A stretch of DNA of 64,000 bases from Actinobacillus lignieresii. Lineage in GTDB: Bacteria; Pseudomonadota; Gammaproteobacteria; Enterobacterales; Pasteurellaceae. Location of the stretch: the NCBI RefSeq assembly GCF_900444945.1, contig NZ_UFRM01000001.1, positions 134,501 to 198,500 on the forward strand, written 5' to 3'. Below, one piece after another: positions 1 to 8,936 of this stretch. Under the pieces are notes generated by a model, which worked only from the letters and a program-made list of their open reading frames with translations, searched no databases and was not told the DNA's origin. Every line of letters starts with the position of its first letter. The stretch's first letter is position 1. Position numbers and translations under genes: made by a program.

Positions 1-2874
1 GATAGTGGTGTCGATACGACTATGTAAACCGCTGGTTAAGCCGAAACCGGTCGAGTTAATGTCATCAATAATTTGTTCGAATTGGTCGGCATTAAAACGA
101 ATCACGTGTAGCACCGGTCCAAATACTTCATGTTCGATTTGTGAGATATGGTCGATTTCCAATAAGGTCGGCGGTACGAAAATCCCGTTCTGTTCCACTT
201 CCGCGGTAATCGGCACTTGATAGTACGATTTTGCCGCAGCTTTCATTTTTTCAATATGTGCCAATAAACGGCTTTGAGCGGTACGGTCGATTACCGGACC
301 GATATCGGTATTCAGCAATTGCGGTTTGCCGACACGTAACTCCGCCATTGCGCCTTTAAGCATAGTGAGAATGTGATCGGCGACATCTTCTTGTAGATAT
401 AGCACACGCAGAGCGGAACAACGCTGTCCCGCCGAATCGAACGCCGAGTTAAGCACATCCGCCACCACTTGTTCGCCGAGGGCGGAACTATCCATAATCA
501 AGGCGTTTTGTCCGCCGGTTTCGGCAATAAGCGGTACGATTTTACTGTGTTTTTGCAAATTGCGGTTAATAGTTTTGGCGGTTTCGGTCGAGCCGGTAAA
601 AATCACGCCGTCCACACGAGGATCGGCGGTCAATTTATTACCGATTTCCGCACCGCTACCCGGTAAGCATTGTAAAACGCCTTTCGGTACGCCTGCTTGA
701 TAAAATAATTCCACCGCATAATGTGCCATTAAGGAAGTTTGCTCCGCCGGTTTTGCCAAAACGACATTACCGGCAACTAAAGCGGAAACGACTTCGCCGG
801 TAAAAATCGCCAACGGGAAGTTCCACGGGCTAATCGCCACAATAATTCCTCTCGGATTTTGATAAGCCTGCGGATTCCGTTTGACTTGGTTTGCATAATA
901 ACGGCAAAAATCGACCGCTTCTCTAACTTCTGCAATCGCATTGTTCAGCGTTTTACCCGCTTCGCGAACCGCCAGATCGAATAAAGTCGGCATATTGCTT
1001 TCCATTAAATCGGCGATCTTCTCGAGAATTGCCGCTCTTTGTTCCGGTGGAGTCGCTTGCCAAGTGGTCTGATTTTGCTCGGCAATGGCAAAGGCTTTTT
1101 CGATGTCGGTTTCGTTAGCATAGGTCACTTCACCGACTATTTGAGTTTGATCGGCGGGGTTATAAATCACTTTTCGTTGCGAACCTTGATAAAATTGCTC
1201 GGCAATTTGAGGCACGGCACGGTATTGATTATGATCTGCCAATGCGTTTAATTGTGCGCCTAATTGCACTAAATGGTGCATATCGCTCAGTTCGTAACCG
1301 GCTGAGTTTTTACGATCGGCAAATAAGTTTATCGGTAGCGGTGTTTTCGGGTGCATAGTGCCGGCGGTAATACCGGCTTTTGCTACCGGATCTTCAAGTA
1401 ACTTATCAATACTGACGTTTTCATCGACAATTTGATTGACAAACGAGCTGTTTGAACCGTTTTCTAATAAGCGACGTACCAAATAAGCTAATAAAGTTTG
1501 ATAAGATCCGACCGGCGCATAGACACGGCATTGAATATTAAGGTTCTCTTTGCCGACTACTTGGTCATAGAGTGTTTCGCCCATACCGTGTAAGCATTGG
1601 AATTCAAAACGTTTGCCTTTTGCTAAGTGATAAATCGTGGCTAAGGTTTGCGCATTATGGGTGGCAAATTGCGGGAATACCACATCTTGTGCCGCCAATA
1701 GCTTTTTCGCACAGGCAACGTAATTCAAATCGGTATGGACTTTGCGCGTAAACACCGGATAACCGCTTGCGCCTTCCGCTTGAGCGAGTTTTACCTCGGA
1801 ATCCCAGTAAGCGCCTTTCACTAAACGAATCATTAATTTACGATTATTTTCTCTTGCTTTAGCAATTAAATAATCGATAACCGAACGGCAACGTTTTTGG
1901 TAGGCTTGTACGACAATCCCGATACCGTCAAAATCGGCTAATTCGGGTTCGCTTAATAAGCGATCGATTAAATCTAATGAAATTTCTAAACGGTTCGCTT
2001 CTTCCGCATCAATATTTAAGCCGATGTTATAACGTTTTGCTAACAGAAATAAATCGCGCAAGCGGGGATAAAGCTCATCCATGACACGATCATACTGTGC
2101 CAAACTATAACGAGGATGAATCGCCGAAAGTTTAACCGAGACACCGGAAGAATGATAAACCCCTAAACCTTTTGATACGGCACCGACAGCATGGATCGAA
2201 TTAACGTAATCTTGATAATAACGTTGTGCGTCTTGTTCGGTAAAGGCGGATTCACCCAACATATCGTAGGTAAAACGGAAACCTTTATTAAAACGAGCCT
2301 CGCTATTTTTGAGGGCGAGTTGAATCGTTTCGCCGGTCACAAATTGTTTACCGAGCAAACGCATGGCAAAGTCGATACCTTTGCGAACGACTGGTTCTCC
2401 CGCTTTACTAATCAGTTGATTTAGACTGGTTGATAATGCCTGTTGATTTAAAGACAATAATTTTCCGGTAAAGACTAATCCCCATGCGGAAGCATTGACA
2501 AATAAAGACGGGCTGCTGCCGATATGTGATTTCCAGTCGCCTTTTGCAATTTTGTCTTTAATCAGTTTATCTCGGGTCGCTTGATCAGGAATACGCAGTA
2601 AGGCTTCGGCTAAACACATCAACGCGATACCTTCTTGGCTGGAAAGCGAAAACTCGTGCATCAACGCATCGACACCGCTGGCTTTTTGGCGGTTGGTACG
2701 TACTTTTTCGATCAGCTTACGGGCGAGATTTTTGATCTCGGGCTGTAATGTTTCCGTTTCCGCTTCAACTAAGAGCTGCTGAACTAATTCCGTCTCATCA
2801 ATACGATAACATCGGCTGATATTTTCACGAAGGACGGCTGAAGAAGGAAGAAGTTGATAAATGTTTGTCGGCAT
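1..2874 (-). CDS. putA: Bifunctional proline dehydrogenase / L-glutamate gamma-semialdehyde dehydrogenase PutA (C-terminus cut by window edge)
   Basis: Oxidises proline to pyrroline-5-carboxylate (FAD domain) and on to glutamate (NAD+ domain). The reading frame starts at the ATG complement at 2872-2874 and runs open for 958 codons to base 1, so the C-terminus lies outside. The first half holds the PRODH barrel (motifs RLVKGAYWDSE and ATHNAQT). The second half is an aldehyde dehydrogenase with IVAISPWNFPLAIFTGE, the catalytic-base region ETGGQN and the nucleophile cysteine in GQRCSALR. The E. coli protein begins with a ribbon-helix-helix DNA-binding domain of about 50 residues; here the protein opens MPTNIYQLLPSSAVLREN, so that domain is absent and the enzyme is unlikely to repress its own operon. 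putP lies upstream on the same strand, separated by a terminator hairpin. Product is confident. Confidence 0.95.
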   Translation of the reverse strand, partial: MPTNIYQLLPSSAVLRENISRCYRIDETELVQQLLVEAETETLQPEIKNLARKLIEKVRTNRQKASGVDALMHEFSLSSQEGIALMCLAEALLRIPDQATRDKLIKDKIAKGDWKSHIGSSPSLFVNASAWGLVFTGKLLSLNQQALSTSLNQLISKAGEPVVRKGIDFAMRLLGKQFVTGETIQLALKNSEARFNKGFRFTYDMLGESAFTEQDAQRYYQDYVNSIHAVGAVSKGLGVYHSSGVSVKLSAIHPRYSLAQYDRVMDELYPRLRDLFLLAKRYNIGLNIDAEEANRLEISLDLIDRLLSEPELADFDGIGIVVQAYQKRCRSVIDYLIAKARENNRKLMIRLVKGAYWDSEVKLAQAEGASGYPVFTRKVHTDLNYVACAKKLLAAQDVVFPQFATHNAQTLATIYHLAKGKRFEFQCLHGMGETLYDQVVGKENLNIQCRVYAPVGSYQTLLAYLVRRLLENGSNSSFVNQIVDENVSIDKLLEDPVAKAGITAGTMHPKTPLPINLFADRKNSAGYELSDMHHLVQLGAQLNALADHNQYRAVPQIAEQFYQGSQRKVIYNPADQTQIVGEVTYANETDIEKAFAIAEQNQTTWQATPPEQRAAILEKIADLMESNMPTLFDLAVREAGKTLNNAIAEVREAVDFCRYYANQVKRNPQAYQNPRGIIVAISPWNFPLAIFTGEVVSALVAGNVVLAKPAEQTSLMAHYAVELFYQAGVPKGVLQCLPGSGAEIGNKLTADPRVDGVIFTGSTETAKTINRNLQKHSKIVPLIAETGGQNALIMDSSALGEQVVADVLNSAFDSAGQRCSALRVLYLQEDVADHILTMLKGAMAELRVGKPQLLNTDIGPVIDRTAQSRLLAHIEKMKAAAKSYYQVPITAEVEQNGIFVPPTLLEIDHISQIEHEVFGPVLHVIRFNADQFEQIIDDINSTGFGLTSGLHSRIDTTI

Positions 2875-2896
2875 AAAGGACTCCTGTTTCGCTTTA

Positions 2897-2906
2897 ACAA
2901 GCGGTC
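2897..2906 (+). repeat. DNA uptake signal core (Apl-type)
   Basis: ACAAGCGGTC, the uptake signal core of the A. pleuropneumoniae branch of Pasteurellaceae, followed by a T-rich flank. It is a single copy just upstream of the putA start. Confidence 0.75.
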
Positions 2907-2940
2907 GTTTTTATGAAAAAGTTTGCATTTCGAAAACAAA

Positions 2941-2973
2941 AAAGCGACTTGCCGTTGCCGGCAAATCGCTTTG
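2941..2973 (-). terminator. Intrinsic terminator after putP
   Basis: Read on the minus strand, AAAGCGATTTGCCGGCAACGG pairs with CGGCAAGTCGCTTT and is followed by a T run. The stem lies between the putP stop (2977) and the putA start (2874), so putP probably ends here and putA has its own promoter or depends on read-through. Confidence 0.8.
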
Positions 2974-2976
2974 TCT

Positions 2977-4491
2977 TTATTGAAGTTCTGCTAAATAGGC
3001 TTTATCCGCACACTCAAATGTGTCCGTTACCTTTTTGCTCGGCGGCGGAGTAATGAGCGAAACCAAGACAATCGCTAACGTCGCTAGAATGAAGCCCGGA
3101 ATCATCGAATAGACTTCCGGTAAATTAGCCCAAAGGGTAATGTCTTTCCAGAAGTACACGATTAACGCTCCTACTAACATACCGCTAATTGCCCCGAAGC
3201 CGTTCATACGTTTCCAGAATAATGACAGTAATACCACTGGACCGAAAGCACTACCGAAGCCCGCCCAAGCGTCTTTTACTAAGCCGAATACTTGGCTGTT
3301 CGGATCTTGTGCGATATAGATTGCTAATGCGGCAACCGCTAATACCATAATGCGACCGAGCCATACTAATTCTTTATCGGTTGCGGACGGGCGAAGGATA
3401 CCTTTATAGAGATCTTCGGTAATCGCGCTCGAACAAATTAATAACTGTGCCGAGAGGGTACTCATTACCGCCGCTAAAATAGCGGATAGTAAGACGCCTG
3501 CAATCCACGGGTTAAACAGTAATTTTGCCAATTCAATAAAGATTTGTTCTTTATTTTGATTAACAACGGTAGCTTGTTCCGGATGAGTAAAGAAATATGC
3601 CATACCGAAATAACCGATGCCGATAGCACCCGCTAAACAGATAATCATCCACGTCATACTGATACGGCGAGCTTTCTCAAGCGATTTTACACTTTCCGCC
3701 GCCATAAAACGTACGACGATATGCGGTTGCCCAAAGTAGCCTAAACCCCAAGCCAGTAGGCTTAATACGCCGAGTACGGTCGTACCGGCAAAAATGTCGT
3801 TATAATCTTTTTGCGCTAATTCGCCGGCTTTCGCAATCGTTTCTTGCATTACCTCAAAACCGCCTACGTTTATGATGACGAAAATAGGCGTTAAAATTAA
3901 AGCGAATAACATTAGCGAAGCTTGAATGGTATCGGTCCAACTTACCGCTAAGAAACCGCCGATAAAGGTGTAAAGAATGGTTGCGACCGCACCGTACCAA
4001 ATCGCATTTTCATAAGGTACGCCGAAAAGGTTTTCAAATACGCGAGCACCGGCAACTACGCCCGAAGCGCAATATACGGCAAAGAAAAGTAAAAAAATGA
4101 TTGCGGATAAAATTTTGATAATACGCGTTTCGTCATTAAAACGGTTATGAAAATATTCGGGCAACGTAAGCGCATCGCCGCTATGTTCGGTGTGTGAACG
4201 TAAACGACCTGCGACCAGTTTCCAGTTAAGATAAGCCCCGATAGTAAGCCCGACGGCTAACCAGCCTTCAATTAAACCGCTTGCATAAACCGTACCGGGT
4301 AGCCCCATTAATAACCAACCGGACATATCCGATGCGCCGGCGGATAGGGCGGTGACGAAGCTGCCTAAACGACGACCGCCGAGGATATAGTCGGATAAAT
4401 TATTTGTAACACGATAGGCGATAAAGCCGATCGCAATCATTCCAATAATATAAATTATGAATGTAATGGTTGTCGGATCGAAGTTGAACAT
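2977..4491 (-). CDS. putP: Sodium/proline symporter PutP
   Basis: Inner-membrane Na+-coupled proline importer of the solute:sodium symporter family. The 504-residue protein has about 13 hydrophobic segments, begins inside a membrane segment (FDPTTITFIIYIIGMIAIGF), and carries the conserved GGRRLGSFVTALSAGASDMSGW region typical of PutP, where the Ser/Asp residues help bind Na+. Length matches E. coli PutP (about 502). Pairing with putA directly downstream supports proline as the substrate. The ATG is preceded by an AGAGGAATAAC-like ribosome site on the minus strand. Confidence 0.95.
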   Translation of the reverse strand: MFNFDPTTITFIIYIIGMIAIGFIAYRVTNNLSDYILGGRRLGSFVTALSAGASDMSGWLLMGLPGTVYASGLIEGWLAVGLTIGAYLNWKLVAGRLRSHTEHSGDALTLPEYFHNRFNDETRIIKILSAIIFLLFFAVYCASGVVAGARVFENLFGVPYENAIWYGAVATILYTFIGGFLAVSWTDTIQASLMLFALILTPIFVIINVGGFEVMQETIAKAGELAQKDYNDIFAGTTVLGVLSLLAWGLGYFGQPHIVVRFMAAESVKSLEKARRISMTWMIICLAGAIGIGYFGMAYFFTHPEQATVVNQNKEQIFIELAKLLFNPWIAGVLLSAILAAVMSTLSAQLLICSSAITEDLYKGILRPSATDKELVWLGRIMVLAVAALAIYIAQDPNSQVFGLVKDAWAGFGSAFGPVVLLSLFWKRMNGFGAISGMLVGALIVYFWKDITLWANLPEVYSMIPGFILATLAIVLVSLITPPPSKKVTDTFECADKAYLAELQ

Positions 4492-5065
4492 AGTTATTCC
4501 TCTTATTCTTTCTATGTTGCTAATTTAATTAACGCTATGCAAAAGTCGTGAATTATAGCAAAAGATAGGATGGAAATGAATTTTTAACAAAATTTCATGC
4601 GTTTTTATGCAGTACTTACGAATTAAATCAAATTTTCGGCAAATCGCAGAAGATTTGTTCATTCGGGAACATAGCGGAAAAAATAAGGGAATGCAAATTA
4701 TTTTTTAATGAAATGTTTAAAATGTTAAATTTTAGTTAAATGTTATTGGGATATTTTATAAATACCAAAGCAGAAAAAAATAAGTTTTACACAGGCGGAA
4801 ATTGTCAAGCATCTTTACAAGAAAAATTTTCTGCTTTTTTAACTAAAATAACTGGAAAAAACATAACCAATTGATTTTAAAGGATAAGATATTTTGTATC
4901 CAGTTAGCCGAAGAAGCTGATAAAGTCAGATTCCATCTAGGGTTAAGCGATTTTTCAAAAAGAAATCCACAAAGTTATCCACAGGCTTTGTGGATAGAAA
5001 AAACACCTGAATATACAATCAGATCTTCGTTGAGATTTTACTAAAAATGTTGAAAAATTCGCCGC
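4492..5065. other. Non-coding gap upstream of putP
   Basis: 574 bases, A/T rich, with no convincing open frame on either strand. It holds the putP promoter region, a distant inverted pair (AAAGCAGAAAA at 4767-4777 and its complement at 4827-4837) and the DnaA-box-like cluster at 4963-4997. No tRNA or known RNA family was recognised. Confidence 0.6.
4963..4997. promoter_or_regulatory. Cluster of three DnaA-box-like 9-mers in an inverted repeat
   Basis: A perfect TTATCCACA lies at 4975-4983. It is flanked by AAATCCACA (4963-4971, 7 of 9 matches) and, on the other strand, CTATCCACA (4989-4997, 8 of 9). The outer two form a perfect 10-bp inverted repeat, ATCCACAAAG/CTTTGTGGAT, around the central box. 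Function is unknown. DnaA binding is inferred only from the match to the consensus; a hairpin or terminator role is an alternative. Confidence 0.45.
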
Positions 5066-5851
5066 TTATTGGCAATTCCAGCCGAGTTCTTCCGAGATCT
5101 TATGGGACGTCGCTTGAATTTCCGCACGTAACGTATCAATTCCGACTTGCATAAGTCTTGCCGTAGAAAGAGAAATGGAGATGGCGTAATTCACACGTCC
5201 CTGATGATCAAAAATAGGACAGGCGATACATGAAACGCCCATTTCGTTTTCTTCATCATCCATCGCAAATTGTTGTCGGCGGATCTTTTCAAGCTCGGCA
5301 TTCATCGCCGGCACCGTAGTAATCGTATTCGGTGTTAATTGTTGAATGGTATCGTGTTGGATTTCCCAATAATGCGGAATATATTCCGCTTTATCATAGG
5401 CTAAAAATAGTTTTCCCATACCGGAACAATAAAGTTGAAGCCTTTGCCCGATATAGGCACGAGTTTTCATCATACCGGTTGTCGGCTCGAGTTTATAAAT
5501 CAAGATGGCGTGATTGCCTTCTCGCATAGCGAAATTCACCGTTTCGCCTAACTTTAGGTTAAGCGCCTCCAAATGCGGTGCGGCGATATGTAGGATATTA
5601 AGGGAACTGAGCGCGCGCTGACCGATGGCTAAACATTTGGTCGATAAACGATAGCTTCCGGTAGTCGGGGCAGGACGAACGAATCCTTCTTGCTGAAGGC
5701 TTTGCAATAAGCGATGAACCGTACTTTTGTTTAAATTCGCCAGTTCGGAAAGTTGAGCTAACGGACAACCGTTCGGGTATTGGGAGAGCAATTCAAGTAA
5801 TTTAAGACCTCGAACTAATGTTTGGCTTCCTGCGGATTCTTTGTCTGTCAC
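5066..5851 (-). CDS. plaR: IclR-family transcriptional regulator, PlaR/YiaJ-like
   Basis: 261 residues in two parts. An N-terminal winged helix-turn-helix (about residues 10-75, with LSELANLNKSTVHRLLQSLQ as the recognition region) is followed by an IclR effector-binding domain that keeps the EENEMGVSCIACPIFD loop. The sequence follows E. coli YiaJ/PlaR closely as I recall it (SYRLSTK, LNILHIAAPHLEALN, ILIYKLEPTTGM). YiaJ represses the yiaK-S genes for plant-type sugar acids, but none of those genes lies near here. The stop-side neighbour is the long gap upstream of putP. The start overlaps the end of the upstream cyclo-ligase gene by 4 bases (ATGA), so the two are probably co-translated. Confidence 0.85.
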   Translation of the reverse strand: MTDKESAGSQTLVRGLKLLELLSQYPNGCPLAQLSELANLNKSTVHRLLQSLQQEGFVRPAPTTGSYRLSTKCLAIGQRALSSLNILHIAAPHLEALNLKLGETVNFAMREGNHAILIYKLEPTTGMMKTRAYIGQRLQLYCSGMGKLFLAYDKAEYIPHYWEIQHDTIQQLTPNTITTVPAMNAELEKIRRQQFAMDDEENEMGVSCIACPIFDHQGRVNYAISISLSTARLMQVGIDTLRAEIQATSHKISEELGWNCQ

Positions 5852-6423
5852 TTTATATCTCCTATGATCAAGTGGTTAAGCGGTATATCCCAAGGTTCCG
5901 TCGGTAAATTCTCAACAAATTGAAACGGATATGCAAGCCCTACGCTTATCGCTTGCGGAGTTAGGGCAAGCGTTCTGTCATAAAAACCGCCTCCGTAACC
6001 TAAACGATTACCGCTTTTATCACAAGCAAGTAGCGGAGTAAATATCATCTCGATTTCATTTAACGGTTTTACCTTACGTACGTCCGGCTTAGGCTGTTGC
6101 ATACCGAATTTATGCGTGATGAATAGCGTTTCTGCATCATATTGTTGAAAGAACAGATGACCTTTAGCAAACGGATGGAGAATAGGCAGATAGAGCGATT
6201 TGTTTTGTTGTTGTAATCGTTCAATCAACGGAAGCGGTGAAATTTCGCTATTAAAAGGCAAATAGAGTGCAATATGTTCGGTGTGATATTGATTGATAAG
6301 AGCAAGTGCTTGCGGAATCAGATTAAAAGAAGCGATTGATTGTTGTTCTAAAGATAATTTAGCTCGTTCGTTCAGAATGGATTGACGAAGTTGTCTGCGA
6401 GCTTGTACGGAATGTGATTGCAT
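5848..6423 (-). CDS. fau: 5-formyltetrahydrofolate cyclo-ligase
   Basis: Converts 5-formyl-THF to 5,10-methenyl-THF using ATP, recycling an inhibitory folate. The 191-residue protein has the family signatures IALYLPFNSEISPLPLI and, near the C-terminus, GNRLGYGGGFYDRTL, which contacts nucleotide and folate. It lies directly downstream of 6S RNA, as ygfA does in E. coli, where the two are transcribed together. It overlaps the plaR-like gene by 4 bases. Confidence 0.93.
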   Translation of the reverse strand: MQSHSVQARRQLRQSILNERAKLSLEQQSIASFNLIPQALALINQYHTEHIALYLPFNSEISPLPLIERLQQQNKSLYLPILHPFAKGHLFFQQYDAETLFITHKFGMQQPKPDVRKVKPLNEIEMIFTPLLACDKSGNRLGYGGGFYDRTLALTPQAISVGLAYPFQFVENLPTEPWDIPLNHLIIGDIK

Positions 6424-6442
6424 ATTGAGAATACCTTAATGC

Positions 6443-6625
6443 AAAAGAACCCGAAGTGCCGTTACTTGTGGTGGTCCTTGAACCAGAAGGTTCAAGGGAG
6501 TCGAACTTAATTGCCTTTAGGCTTCTTACTCAAGGTAAGCCTGCTCACCGGCATTTAGATGTCCAACTCAAAGTTTCAAATTATCGGCTCAGGGACGTAA
6601 CGAGTAACGCACACCTCAGGCAAGT
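6443..6625 (-). ncRNA. ssrS: 6S RNA (SsrS)
   Basis: RNA that binds sigma-70 RNA polymerase in stationary phase by mimicking an open promoter. On the minus strand the sequence starts near CTTGCCTGAGGTGTGCG, contains CCCTGAGCCGATAATTTG (compare CCCTGAGCCGATATTTCA in E. coli), GGTGAGCAGGCTTACC and the hairpin CCTTGAACCTTCTGGTTCAAGG, and ends with CGGCACTTCGGGTTC, which pairs with the 5' end. A TATAAG-type -10 lies just upstream (about 6627-6633). Its place between zapA and fau is the conserved one. The exact ends are estimates. Confidence 0.93.
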
Positions 6626-6693
6626 CTTATACTAACGGAAATTCACGTTTTTTCCTAGTCTTGAATTGAGAAAAATTCCCAAATGATCAGCTT

Positions 6694-7014
6694 TTAAACA
6701 CTTTCTTGATTAATCGCAACGGAACTGCCGGTTAGCAATTTACTTAGCGAGTTATCCAATTGATGAATACAAGATTCCAATACCGCTTTATTATTAGCGT
6801 TCTTCTGTTTTTCTTGTTCAAGCTCGTAATTGAGATTCAGTGCGACAATCGCCAATACTTTTTCCAGCTGAATGATACCGGACTGATCTTTTAACAGTGC
6901 AACGCGTTCTTCCAAACGTTGTGCAGAGGCAAGTAAATTTTCTTGTTGATCCGGTGGACAATGTAAACGAAGCACCTGCCCAAAAATTTGAACTTCAATA
7001 TAATTTGCCGACAT
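6694..7014 (-). CDS. zapA: Cell division protein ZapA
   Basis: Small cytoplasmic protein that cross-links FtsZ filaments at the septum. It has 106 residues. The N-terminal half forms the ZapA fold (VQIFGQVLRLHCPPDQQENL), and the C-terminal half is a long helix expected to form the dimer coiled coil (about residues 35-95, EERVALLKDQ... NYELEQEKQKN). It sits upstream of 6S RNA and is divergent from ygfB, the arrangement seen in enterics. Confidence 0.92.
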   Translation of the reverse strand: MSANYIEVQIFGQVLRLHCPPDQQENLLASAQRLEERVALLKDQSGIIQLEKVLAIVALNLNYELEQEKQKNANNKAVLESCIHQLDNSLSKLLTGSSVAINQESV

Positions 7015-7090
7015 AGTCGCGAAATCCTCACAAGTAATATAAATTTTTTGCTATTATGCCATTCTTTAACAGAATCACAAATAAGACAAC

Positions 7091-7642
7091 ATGGCTATTA
7101 CACAATCAACCGAATTTAATCAATTAATTACGCAGCTTCAAATCGCCGAAAGCGCCGCAGAAGTACATGGATTTTTAAGCGGATTAATTGCGGGTGGGGT
7201 ACAAGACGAATCTTGGAAAACCTTAACTTACCAATTTTTAAATGACGGGCATGCTTTTTCACAAGCGCCTCTAGCGGAATTAAGTGCTTTTTACCAACAA
7301 TTAACCGAAAGTTTTGATGAAGCCAATACCTTATTTTCGCTTTGGACTCCGAATAATGAAGATGGTTTCGCCTTGGCGGACGCTATAGCCGACTGGAGCA
7401 GCCAATTCTTATTAGGTTTGGGGCTTGCGCAACCTAAATTAAGCCGCGAAACGGATGAAATCGGCGAAGCGTTAGATGATTTAGAAGAAATATCCAAATT
7501 AGGTTACAATGAAGACGATGATAATAACGAGTTGTTGGAAGCCGGAGAAGAAGTGGTCGAGTACCTTAGAGTATTAACGCTTTTCTTACACAGTCATTTT
7601 GCCTTAAACGTAAAAACAAGCGAGAAACCTCAACTTCACTAA
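7091..7642 (+). CDS. ygfB: UPF0149 family protein YgfB
   Basis: 183-residue acidic cytoplasmic protein of the YgfB/YecA (UPF0149) family. It shows the family features AAEVHGFLSGLIAGG near residues 20-35, WSSQFLLGLGLAQ in the middle and an acidic C-terminal stretch (YNEDDDNNELLEAGEE). The molecular role is not established from the sequence; family members include regulators of stress or resistance genes in Pseudomonas. It is divergent from zapA with 76 bases between the starts. Confidence 0.88.
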   Translation: MAITQSTEFNQLITQLQIAESAAEVHGFLSGLIAGGVQDESWKTLTYQFLNDGHAFSQAPLAELSAFYQQLTESFDEANTLFSLWTPNNEDGFALADAIADWSSQFLLGLGLAQPKLSRETDEIGEALDDLEEISKLGYNEDDDNNELLEAGEEVVEYLRVLTLFLHSHFALNVKTSEKPQLH

Positions 7643-7658
7643 TCCCAACGAGTTATAT

Positions 7659-7716
7659 ACAAGCGGTGACTTTCTGGCAAAATTTTGCAAATTTTTTATA
7701 AAATTTAGCCGCTTGT
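7659..7716. repeat. Inverted pair of uptake signals
   Basis: ACAAGCGGT at 7659-7667 faces GCCGCTTGT at 7708-7716 across an A/T-rich middle containing TTTTGCAAA. It lies between ygfB and hemE and may also terminate ygfB transcription. Confidence 0.75.
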
Positions 7717-7747
7717 TTCTACTTTGAATTGATATGCAAGGAATATT

Positions 7748-8812
7748 ATGAACCAATTAAAAAATGATCGTTACTTAAAAGCGTTACTACGTGAACCAGT
7801 TGATATGACACCGGTATGGATGATGCGTCAAGCCGGACGTTATCTACCGGAATATAAAGCGACACGTGCAGAGGCCGGTGATTTTATGTCTTTATGCCGC
7901 AATGCGGATTTAGCCTGTGAAGTTACTTTACAGCCGTTACGTCGTTATGCGTTGGATGCGGCGATTTTATTCTCTGATATTTTAACCGTTCCGGATGCAA
8001 TGGGCTTAGGTTTAAGTTTTGGTGCGGGAGAAGGCCCTAAATTTGCTCGTCCGATTGAAACTAAAGCACAGGTAGAGAACTTACCGATTCCGGATCCGGA
8101 AGGTGAATTACAATATGTGATGAATGCGGTACGTACGATTCGTCGTGAGTTAAAAGGCGAAGTGCCGTTAATCGGTTTTTCCGGCAGCCCCTGGACATTA
8201 GCGACTTATATGGTGGAAGGCGGTTCAAGCAAAGCGTTCACCAAAATCAAAAAAATGATGTATGCCGATCCGCAAATTTTACACGCATTATTAGATAAAT
8301 TAGCCGATAGCGTGATCTTATATTTGAATGCACAAATCAAAGCCGGCGCGCAAGCGGTAATGGTTTTCGATACTTGGGGCGGTGTATTGGCGCATAACGA
8401 ATATAAAGCGTTCTCGCTACGTTATATGCACAAAATCGTGGACGGTTTAATTCGTGAAAACGAAGGTAGAAAAGTACCGGTAACCTTATTTACCAAAGGC
8501 GGCGGCTTATGGCTGGAAGCAATTGCGGAAACCGGCTGCGATGCGGTGGGGTTAGACTGGACGATTGATATTGCGGATGCACGCCGTCGTGTCGGACACA
8601 AAGTCGCGCTACAAGGCAATATGGACCCGAGTGTGTTGTATGCACAGTCGGAACGTATCAAACAAGAAGTGAAACAAATCTTAGCCGGCTTCGGTCAAGG
8701 CTCCGGCCATGTGTTCAATCTCGGTCACGGTATCCATCAAGACGTACCGGAACAAAGTCCGAAAATATTTGTTGATGCGGTACACGAGTATTCAAAACAA
8801 TACCATAAGTAA
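7748..8812 (+). CDS. hemE: Uroporphyrinogen decarboxylase HemE
   Basis: Decarboxylates uroporphyrinogen III to coproporphyrinogen III in haem biosynthesis. It has 354 residues, the usual length. The N-terminal signature [15 protein letters not shown] holds the substrate-binding arginine pair, followed by the catalytic aspartate region [15 protein letters not shown] and the second PROSITE-type motif [21 protein letters not shown] follows GCAAGGAATATT, a good ribosome site. The order hemE-yjaG-hupA matches E. coli apart from the missing nfi. A complete haem step indicates endogenous haem synthesis. Confidence 0.97.
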   Translation: MNQLKNDRYLKALLREPVDMTPVWMMRQAGRYLPEYKATRAEAGDFMSLCRNADLACEVTLQPLRRYALDAAILFSDILTVPDAMGLGLSFGAGEGPKFARPIETKAQVENLPIPDPEGELQYVMNAVRTIRRELKGEVPLIGFSGSPWTLATYMVEGGSSKAFTKIKKMMYADPQILHALLDKLADSVILYLNAQIKAGAQAVMVFDTWGGVLAHNEYKAFSLRYMHKIVDGLIRENEGRKVPVTLFTKGGGLWLEAIAETGCDAVGLDWTIDIADARRRVGHKVALQGNMDPSVLYAQSERIKQEVKQILAGFGQGSGHVFNLGHGIHQDVPEQSPKIFVDAVHEYSKQYHK

Positions 8813-8834
8813 TCTTCTAGCCGATTTGGCTTAA

Positions 8835-8893
8835 ACAAGCGGTTAAATTTCCGAAAGATTTTGCAAAAAAATGATGAAAATTCGACCGCTTGC
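8835..8893. repeat. Inverted pair of uptake signals
   Basis: ACAAGCGGT at 8835-8843 and ACCGCTTGC at 8885-8893 face each other around an A/T-rich loop with TTTTGCAAAA. They lie between hemE and yjaG. Confidence 0.75.
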
Positions 8894-8936
8894 GTTAAAA
8901 GAAAATTGTCTTTGAATCGAAAAAACAGAGGAAAAA

